A program made the translations under genes and the position numbers. Shown here piece after piece: positions 56,686-64,000 of a DNA stretch of 64,000 nucleotides (position 1 is its first letter; each line of letters opens with the position of its first letter). The notes beneath the pieces were generated by a model that saw only the letters and a program-made list of their open reading frames with translations, was not told the DNA's origin and made no database searches. The stretch comes from Arbacia lixula (lineage: Eukaryota; Echinodermata; Echinoidea; Arbacioida; Arbaciidae), in assembly GCA_963669155.1 (NCBI GenBank), contig OZ022576.1, positions 17,460,035 to 17,524,034 of the forward strand, read 5' to 3'.

Positions 56686-58998
56686 ATGGCGCTGTCAGAC
56701 TTTTTAGTGACCTTTGTAGCTGTGCTTCAGTTTTCATACTTAATCAGCGGCCAAATCCTTGAAGATCCTGCACCAAATCTTTCACTAATATTGGAAGAAA
56801 ATACGATAGCACAACTGGAGTGCACATATCAAAAAATGAATGGAGACGATGTGATTGGATGGGTTGTTGGAGACACTAGAATATCAAACGATGCCACAAA
56901 AGATGAAGCTGCTATTGCTGCTGCGTTGGGCCAAGAAGCTGTGAGTCAGTTGGTAGTTGGGCAGGCACAAAGTGGTGCGTCATTCTTCACTGGTGTTGAT
57001 TTTTTTGAAGTTACCCCCGCAGTTGCAGGGGATTACAAATGTCAGCTGTGCACAAATAATAATGGACAATGTGGTACCGTGCTTGCAGAGTCCACAGTCT
57101 CGGAAGTCAGAGTAGCGTATATACCTACAGAGGGTCCAACATGTCTTCCACCTTCAACCCAAGAGACGCGAGTCGTCCTTGGAGAGTCCGTAATGGTGTC
57201 CTGTTCTTCTCAGCCTGGGCTTCCAGTTGTTGACTTAGAGTGGTTTCGCAACTCGGAGTCCGATCCGTTGTCTTCAGATGCTGTTGAAATGGATGGGGTC
57301 CTGTATAATAATTACACGTTTGTACCAACAGCTTCAGATGATGACACCAGTCTGATATGTCGCATGACGCCGCAAGGTGAAACTCAACAGTCCTGCACTG
57401 CATCGCCGCTGAAAATTGTGTCTACACCTACCGTCATAGTTCAACCGCCCGATCCAGCACAAATCCCGGTTGGATCGAGCGGAACTTACACCTGTTCTGT
57501 GGTAAGTCCCACGAGCACACCTGTAAGCCAGTACACCTGGATTGTGGAGGACATTCCAGAAGAACGGCAGACAGTGAATGGAAACCGGATTACGATAAGT
57601 GACGTAGGCATTGCAGATCACGGGAAGTTTGTCCGCTGTGATGTGACCGATGAGGAAGGTATGAGTGGATCAGCAGAGTACCTGATTCTTGTTGCTGGTG
57701 AAGTCGTGCCATCAGACCTGCCAACATTTCCTCCTATAACCCAGCCTCCAGTTGTCGTTACCACCGTACCAAGTACCACCGCGGAGCCTAGTGATGGCCT
57801 CCCCACTGCAATCATCATCGTCATCGTGGTTGTTGTGCTACTGATCCTCTGCGTCCTTGCCGGTGTGGGCTGGTACTGCTATAAGCAGAATCAAAAGAAG
57901 GACTATCCGCCGCCGAGAATGGAGAAAACTCCCCAAAGTCACACCAACCCTGATGTCATCCCGAAGGATACGAGCGAGAGGCCTGTTGATGTCAAGGCGC
58001 ATTGGCGTGAAAGTGCTCCTCCTCAGGAGCACAGCCCAACCATCAAGAATGTCAACATGCCGTTCCAGTCAAAGGGGAGCAAGACCAACCTTGAATACGA
58101 CCCGTACATTAACTCCAATCCTGCTTATGACGATAAGGTGGACCCGGCTGATCTTGACTTTAAAGTACCTTTTGAAGACCGCGAATACAGCGATTCTGGC
58201 ATTGGTTACCGTGACGGTGACAATGGCTATCCTGATGAGAAGTATGGGAAGGAATACACTGATGGTTACAATGATGATATTCCTAATGGGGTCCGCCAGT
58301 ATGGGGATGGGCACCAAGACCCCTACTCACAGGACTACAGTGATCAGCAGTATGCAGGCGATTATGGGCACGTGTACAATGATGGTTACGACCACCCGAC
58401 AGGGCAATACGATGCGTACCCTGATCGTATGCCAGACGGATCTGAGGGATATGAGCCTGCCCCTGAGGAATACAATAGCCAAGCGTATGATGGATATAAC
58501 GCCCCAGCGGATTACGGCCAGCCTGGTGATTACGCCCAGCCCATTGATTATGCGCAGCCCATGGATTATGGTGGTGAACCGCACCAAGATTATGGATACG
58601 AAGGAGAGCCTGGTGCATATGACAGCGGGCCCATGGGTTACGACTACCAGCCGTCCGAAAGTGACTACCCTGCTGATCCCAACCAGTCCTATCACGCAAC
58701 CCCTGCCTACGACTCGTACTACCCAGATCGCGTCCCTGATGGCGGTGCACCGGACGGTGAGGGGTACGACTATGGCTACCCCCCGGAGAGCGTACCCCAA
58801 AATGGCGGCTACATTGACGATTACAGCAATGATGCGTACAACGCTGATGTAGGGAACTACCACTCCCAACATCCCGTGGATCCTGACATGGACTCTTACG
58901 ACCCTTCCTTTGCTGAACCATACCATCACTCACAAAGTGAACCCTACTTTGACCCCGCGGATGAGGTCTCTGCGACATCGAACCCAAGCTATGTGTAA
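56686..58998 (+). CDS. Single-pass membrane protein with three Ig-like domains and a tyrosine-rich tail
   Basis: An uninterrupted frame of 770 residues with no intron. A signal peptide spans about 1-22 (hydrophobic FLVTFVAVLQFSYLISG). Three Ig-like domains follow, with cysteine pairs about 46/119, 173/225 and 270/318; the first and third have the GDYKC or GKFVRC pattern before the second cysteine. A Pro/Thr-rich stalk (about 340-370) leads to a transmembrane helix at about 372-396. The cytoplasmic tail is about 370 residues. Its last 270 residues contain 44 tyrosines, mostly in DYGQP/GYND-like contexts rich in Asp, Gly and Pro. NPAY (478-481) is a possible PTB or endocytic signal, and the C-terminus PSYV fits a class I PDZ ligand. 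It is likely a cell-surface adhesion or recognition receptor. I cannot name an orthologue; nectin/Kirrel-like proteins share the layout only. Confidence 0.85.
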   Translation: MALSDFLVTFVAVLQFSYLISGQILEDPAPNLSLILEENTIAQLECTYQKMNGDDVIGWVVGDTRISNDATKDEAAIAAALGQEAVSQLVVGQAQSGASFFTGVDFFEVTPAVAGDYKCQLCTNNNGQCGTVLAESTVSEVRVAYIPTEGPTCLPPSTQETRVVLGESVMVSCSSQPGLPVVDLEWFRNSESDPLSSDAVEMDGVLYNNYTFVPTASDDDTSLICRMTPQGETQQSCTASPLKIVSTPTVIVQPPDPAQIPVGSSGTYTCSVVSPTSTPVSQYTWIVEDIPEERQTVNGNRITISDVGIADHGKFVRCDVTDEEGMSGSAEYLILVAGEVVPSDLPTFPPITQPPVVVTTVPSTTAEPSDGLPTAIIIVIVVVVLLILCVLAGVGWYCYKQNQKKDYPPPRMEKTPQSHTNPDVIPKDTSERPVDVKAHWRESAPPQEHSPTIKNVNMPFQSKGSKTNLEYDPYINSNPAYDDKVDPADLDFKVPFEDREYSDSGIGYRDGDNGYPDEKYGKEYTDGYNDDIPNGVRQYGDGHQDPYSQDYSDQQYAGDYGHVYNDGYDHPTGQYDAYPDRMPDGSEGYEPAPEEYNSQAYDGYNAPADYGQPGDYAQPIDYAQPMDYGGEPHQDYGYEGEPGAYDSGPMGYDYQPSESDYPADPNQSYHATPAYDSYYPDRVPDGGAPDGEGYDYGYPPESVPQNGGYIDDYSNDAYNADVGNYHSQHPVDPDMDSYDPSFAEPYHHSQSEPYFDPADEVSATSNPSYV

Positions 58999-61900
58999 AT
59001 TTCGCTTTACAAAATGTAGGTAGAACTATTTTTACTGTTTCACAAAAGGTGGTTATGCATGTTTACCATACACTTTTCTAAAATCAACATGTAATGATTG
59101 TTCTAAATTTCTAATTGGCACAACAGTTTTGTTTTTTCCAAGAGTTTTGTAACTACAAATGTAACTTGTGTTTAGCAAGGAATCTAGATTTTAAGCTGTT
59201 CAGTATTGAAATTCAAGGACATAAACATACTACTTATTTAATTTGCTTGGTTAATGACTTTATGTAGCCATTTTCTCCTTTACACAGTATCATGAAAATG
59301 AGTGATACAAAATGCCAAAATCTGTCTTCAAATTTTTATTCCTCACATTTTTTTCTGTGTCTAAAATTTTGATATACTTCATGTACATGTATCATGTGTA
59401 ATTTTGTACATAAACATCATGCGATATTTTCGAGGGGGGGGGGGGGGGTTGTTGTTGGTTGTTCCAGGGTTGAGAAAACAATCATTTTCAACACAAGTCA
59501 TCTCATCCTTAAGTTCTCTTGTGAGTGAGTAACACAATTCAGCCATGTCCTTTAAAAAATTCTAATTGATCAATCATAAATGTTCATTAGAGAATATTGG
59601 ACTTGCGGTTGATTCAGATCAATGGCAACTCTTTATAGGATGGGACCCATGTTTCCCATTGCATCCCAAATGTGTCTGCACTCAAAAACATACTGTCCAC
59701 TACATGTACGCAATTGTACTGGTTCTTGTACACCACGACAGGAAGTTACATGTACCAAGTTGCTAGGGTAATTGGGCAAGGTTTCTCCTGTTAGCGCAAA
59801 CGAGTTTAAAATTACCTTATAATTACTCCCATGGGTACATATTACACATGTACAGTATGTACACCACACATGCAATCTGCCTGTTTGAGGGAAGACCTCG
59901 GCCCTAGTAGCGCAAAACTAATGAGTTTGCCAGCGTAATGTTTTCAGACCCAAAGCAATAGATGTCTGCTGTTACCATTTCAGAGTCTTGTCACAAGGTG
60001 TTTCGGTCCTGTAAGCTACTGCACATACCAAAAGTACAATAGACTGCAAAGTCGTGGCTTTCTGACACACTTGAACCTACGTAAGAAGAAGATTAAGATA
60101 CTACTGGTATATGATAATAAAGTGATTTCTGTGAAATATTATAGTCCCATATACAGCTTGGAGTTTTCAGTTTTGTTTTCAGTGTTCAATTTTGCTTCAT
60201 ATTGCATTTTTGTATTCTTGTTAAAAAGATAAAATTCACCTTTTTTTAATTAATTCTGCGTACCCCACAAGAGTGGGTTATATATGTAGCTTTTATTATG
60301 AAACATTTCAGCAACCTGGTCAAAATTCTTAAACATAAACATGTCAATGCACCCTTCAATTGGTTAAAATATACAATTATATCATGCAATATGCACAAAT
60401 ATGCATTCTGTGTCGTAGATCAATTATGACTGTAATAGTCACAGTCAATGTGTTTAGTTTGCAAAGCTGTTAAAAAAGGGTTGCCATTAGAGTAGGTATT
60501 TTATCAATCATTCACTGTTCATTTTGTCTTTCTTCTGGGAATTTGTTTTGTTGAATACGTAGTTCCCCTTCTGGCTCATGGAATATGTACATATCTGATC
60601 ACATTGTATCTCTCAAGAGAGACAAAAAAAATCTCTGAATTGCTTGGGTCCTCTTTCCCCTGATGATGTCCCACCCCAGTTAAATAATGAGTTCAAGTAA
60701 TAAAGCTAAATATGGATATTTACTTGTTCCACCATCTGACAGATATTTGAACTCTCCAGTCTTTCTTTTTGTAGTACTTCGTTGATATGGCCTATTTATG
60801 GGGAATTCATAAAATGCATTCCACAAGGAGCACGGGGGTTATTTTGACAGGTTATTTAAAGTTCATAATCCTGAAAATTTGCTGTCAAGCTATTCAAGTT
60901 TGATAATGCAGTCAGCGGAACTATTGTGACAGTGGTTGTTCATCCAGTAGCATCAACTAATTAGACCTTGATTCAAAAATTCAAAGCCAGAGAGAGAGAG
61001 AGAGAGAGAGAGATACAGACAGGAAAAGAACTAGACAGGGTGGGGGCTGACGGGTGAAAATACAAACTGAGAAACTTTGTGGAGATACATGTAGAATTTA
61101 AGTTTGAACATTAGATCAGAGGCACTGTACTCTTCAAGAGGAAACACATCTGATTGTAACTTATTCACTAATTGCAGTAGATGTATTACTCATTATCAGA
61201 TACATGTACATTTATTATGTATCGTGTTGACTTGTGTTTGTATAATGGCAAGTGAACTCTACCTCTGGAATGTAACATTCGTGTAGACATTTGATGTACA
61301 TTTTCAAGGTGCTGTATAATTATGTCTATGACTAAGATTGCTACCAATCGATGATCTGGGTTGTGACATATACGTTGGTCTAAAAGCAAAATCTGTGTAT
61401 ACATGTATAACATTAATGATAAGCACTGTGATGAACAAAATTCATGTACCTGTTCATGCGTGTCAAATTATTGTTCATACGGTACATACATGTACAATGT
61501 TCATGCACTAACTACATGATATACACTATGCTAGTACATGTAACATGAATGCAGCATTACATAGTTTTTAAATGTATGGTATTAGACTCATCTGCTCTGT
61601 CTACCTGTACATCTACCTGTGTATTGTAGTACTTGCATGTACAAGTATGCTGTAACCTCGCAGTGTGCGTGTACAATGCACGAATCGTAGTTGTATAGGT
61701 CTGAAGTGTTCTCTATTTGCTCAAGCGCTTTTCTGTATGCCACCCAACCCACCTTTTGGCCACAATAAGGAGCCCACACAAACCCTGAATACAGCGCAGT
61801 GGCACTCACAACCAAACCCCCTACCCACCTTTCTTATTGGAATTTGCGATGTAGTGCAGGTTTGTGCAATTAAGAGGAACTCACACTGTGTTGAGTATTT

Positions 61901-64000
61901 ATCTTTGTGCTGAACATGGCTGTACACACTGTACCTTGCACCCTGGTGTGGCAGGCAAACACACACAATAGCCTGCATTTAAAAATGTATGTCTCATTTC
62001 ACATTTGTGCACCAACATTTAGTTTACCCAGCACTGTTTGTTTATAGAGTCACCTATTCATATCACTTCAAACATGAATGCCTACTCAGGTTTCAGTGTA
62101 ACTATTGTGACCATTGCTTATTTTATTCATTGCAAACTTGAATGAATTCATCTGCTGTATCTTAATTCTTAACTATCTTTACTAAGGAAAGAGAGATATG
62201 TAAAGCAAAGAATATTGTCTCATTGTGCCTGGGAGTAAGACTACAATTGCCCTAAAAGCAGGTCGAACGAGCAGACGGGATTACATGTACATCAGAAATT
62301 CTGAATTAATTACCATGAAAACATGCATGATGAATTTTGTTATATACCAGTAATCGAGCTGTTGTTCATACAACTCTATACACAGTACACTGCTTTCTAA
62401 ACTCAAAAAGAATTAAGGACTTTCAATGTACATGTACTTCTATTGCAAGGCCAGTTATAACCAATCACCAACATAAGAGACCAAACCTTCATGTATAATT
62501 ATACAGTATCATTCAAATGGTTTATATGTGTCATAACTGTCTTACATGCATGTCATATTCCAATTGTACCCTCTATATTCCTCAGATTGACCAAATAAAT
62601 ACCTACACTGTATCTCACTCTTACATGTCACAATTCCTATGATACCATTCCACAGTACAATATTTTGATGTATGTAATTACCAAAAATGTGTTTTGTGTG
62701 TGTAATCTACATGTACTCCTAGCTATGATGCTCCAAACCTTCCAGATTCAGTCTTGTCATATTTGCTTGTGAAATAAACTATGAGCCTACTCTATGCTAC
62801 ACCCCTGCTCGTAGATTGCACAAATTCCTGATGTCTTGCATTACTATAATGATTTAGCTTCCAAACTGGTACATGTAGATACCCCTTGGTCCTCACATGC
62901 AATGCACATAAATTTGCATATTCATCCTTGTCCTAAACAAAGTCCATTTTAAAGAAATGTTACCTACACGTGTACATGTGTACTGATACATGTAATATAC
63001 ATTGAGGCATTGTGTATTCAATAGTTTGGGTACAACTGTACCACTACCAGTTGACATGTTGTGTTATTATGTGTAGTATTGAAATTCTTACATGTACATC
63101 ACATTGTTGCTTATAACGTGTAATAATGGTCACATATCACTTTCTCTCTGCACTGCCATGATTGTGGAATACTTAACAACATTAATCATTGAAAGGTGCG
63201 CAATAAGTCATAATTTTGTGCATGCTTTGTGAACATAAGATTTTTAGAATCTGCTTTAGGAGCAATGTAAATAATGTGCATGAATTATATGTAAATAGTG
63301 TACAAATTTTCTTTTTTGGTACTGCAGACTAATTGTATTCACAATGCCTATCCACATTGACAATAGACATGGCACACCATTTAAGTGTACATGTGCTTTT
63401 TCAATCTGTGACAGATTTTTTGCATCGTCTTACTCAGTGATAGCGCTTTTTGTAGAAATAACTGTAAATTGATAAGCCTTTACCTTTTCCAGAACTTTGG
63501 ACCACAAAACTGCATACATGTAGAATTAAATTGGTGTTTTGTTGTGACTAAGATTGTGATTTTCAGCATTGCAGCTTGGTGTCTCAATCTGCCACATGCA
63601 CATGCAATTGTTACATGTAGCTTTATATAATTGGTCATGTATGAAAAATGAAAGAAACATTAAAAGTCACATTATGGTGGTTAGGTTACATTATACAATT
63701 GTGTGTATACATTTGTGTTTCATGCTTATTGGGTGTATTCATGTATATTCCTGCTGATGGGTTTGTGGTTACATTATGATGATTGAATGGGAGAGTGAAT
63801 ATGTTCCAGTACCCAGACTAACCAGCAGCCGCTCACGTGTGATATAATTTGAATATTGCAAAATTAACCGGTTATTCTTTTTGTAAAGGTAGTGGATGCA
63901 GAGTGTATGATGTGAAAGGGGATTGTAGCCTCGGATGTCATCTGGGTCATTGTGGTATGTACTGAGCCACTGCATGCATAATCTCACATGGACCATTGCT
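58999..64000. other. Possible long 3' UTR and intergenic sequence
   Basis: No exon is recognised on either strand. Poly(A) signals AATAAA occur at 60116-60121, 60699-60704, 62594-62599 and 62773-62778. A G13 run lies near 59437-59449 and an (AG)n microsatellite at 60990-61011. TACATGTA-like palindromes are frequent. Unlike the rest of the window it has almost no transposon, which would fit transcribed 3' UTR for part of it. Confidence 0.45.
60116..60121 (+). terminator. Candidate poly(A) signal of the Ig-domain gene
   Basis: The first AATAAA after the stop codon, about 1.1 kb downstream. Later signals exist, so the true end is uncertain. Confidence 0.4.

Noticed and set aside
57857-58987. 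331-, 234- and 200-residue frames in other frames of the Ig gene
   Set aside because: They are shadows of the GAT/TAC-rich tail codons; composition is unnatural and the signal peptide, Ig cysteines and membrane helix are only in the 56686 frame.

Overview
The window is a piece of a marine invertebrate nuclear genome. The genes are split by long introns with GT-AG boundaries, the base composition is AT-rich, and there are many C/G homopolymer runs, short inverted-repeat transposons and degraded LINEs. The four recognisable multi-exon families (APPL, RENBP, LAP2/thymopoietin, APEX2) plus the AGGTCA-rich repeats point to a deuterostome. I favour an echinoderm, but that is inference, because no species-diagnostic gene is present. 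A run of 200 N at 12250-12449 marks an assembly gap.

Layout. (1) 1-5372, minus strand: six coding exons for the N-terminal BAR domain of an APPL adaptor. The first exon and everything after the BAR domain are missing from view. (2) 5373-13800: almost wholly repeats: TTAA-flanked inverted-repeat elements, three roughly 0.5 kb tandem units carrying strong hairpins, one unit split by a 1.18 kb insertion with a 9 bp target duplication, a 0.7 kb foldback element, the gap and a minus-strand LINE relic. (3) 13800-24799, plus strand: RENBP (N-acylglucosamine 2-epimerase), nine coding exons and 400 residues, with a probable untranslated first exon. Its first intron holds a 2.6 kb array built from the word TTTCTACTGG in both orientations and a 61 bp tandem repeat. 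(4) 24800-32900: a 989 bp GTCTCGCC-ended element with five 157 bp tandem units, an RTE-type LINE relic and other repeats. (5) 32944-41219, minus strand: a LAP2-like inner nuclear membrane protein, five exons and 308 residues, with a 49-glutamate tract. (6) 41941-52356, plus strand: APEX2 (AP endonuclease 2), six exons and 607 residues, head to head with LAP2 across 721 bp. Its fifth intron is a roughly 3 kb, 45 bp minisatellite that begins exactly at the splice donor and is interrupted by a CAGGG-ended transposon. (7) 56686-58998, plus strand: one uninterrupted reading frame for a 770-residue membrane protein with three Ig-like domains and a tyrosine-rich tail. (8) 59000-64000: AT-rich sequence with many TACATGTA words, no recognisable gene, possibly a long 3' UTR followed by intergenic DNA.

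The genes do not form a pathway. APPL is an endosomal signalling adaptor, RENBP works in amino-sugar catabolism, LAP2 anchors chromatin to the nuclear envelope, APEX2 repairs abasic and 3'-blocked DNA, and the Ig protein is a surface receptor or adhesion molecule. The strongest unusual signal is in APEX2: the exon 5 donor site has been copied about 50 times, and the first ten copies keep the reading frame open, so alternative donor use could insert 15-residue repeats into the enzyme.
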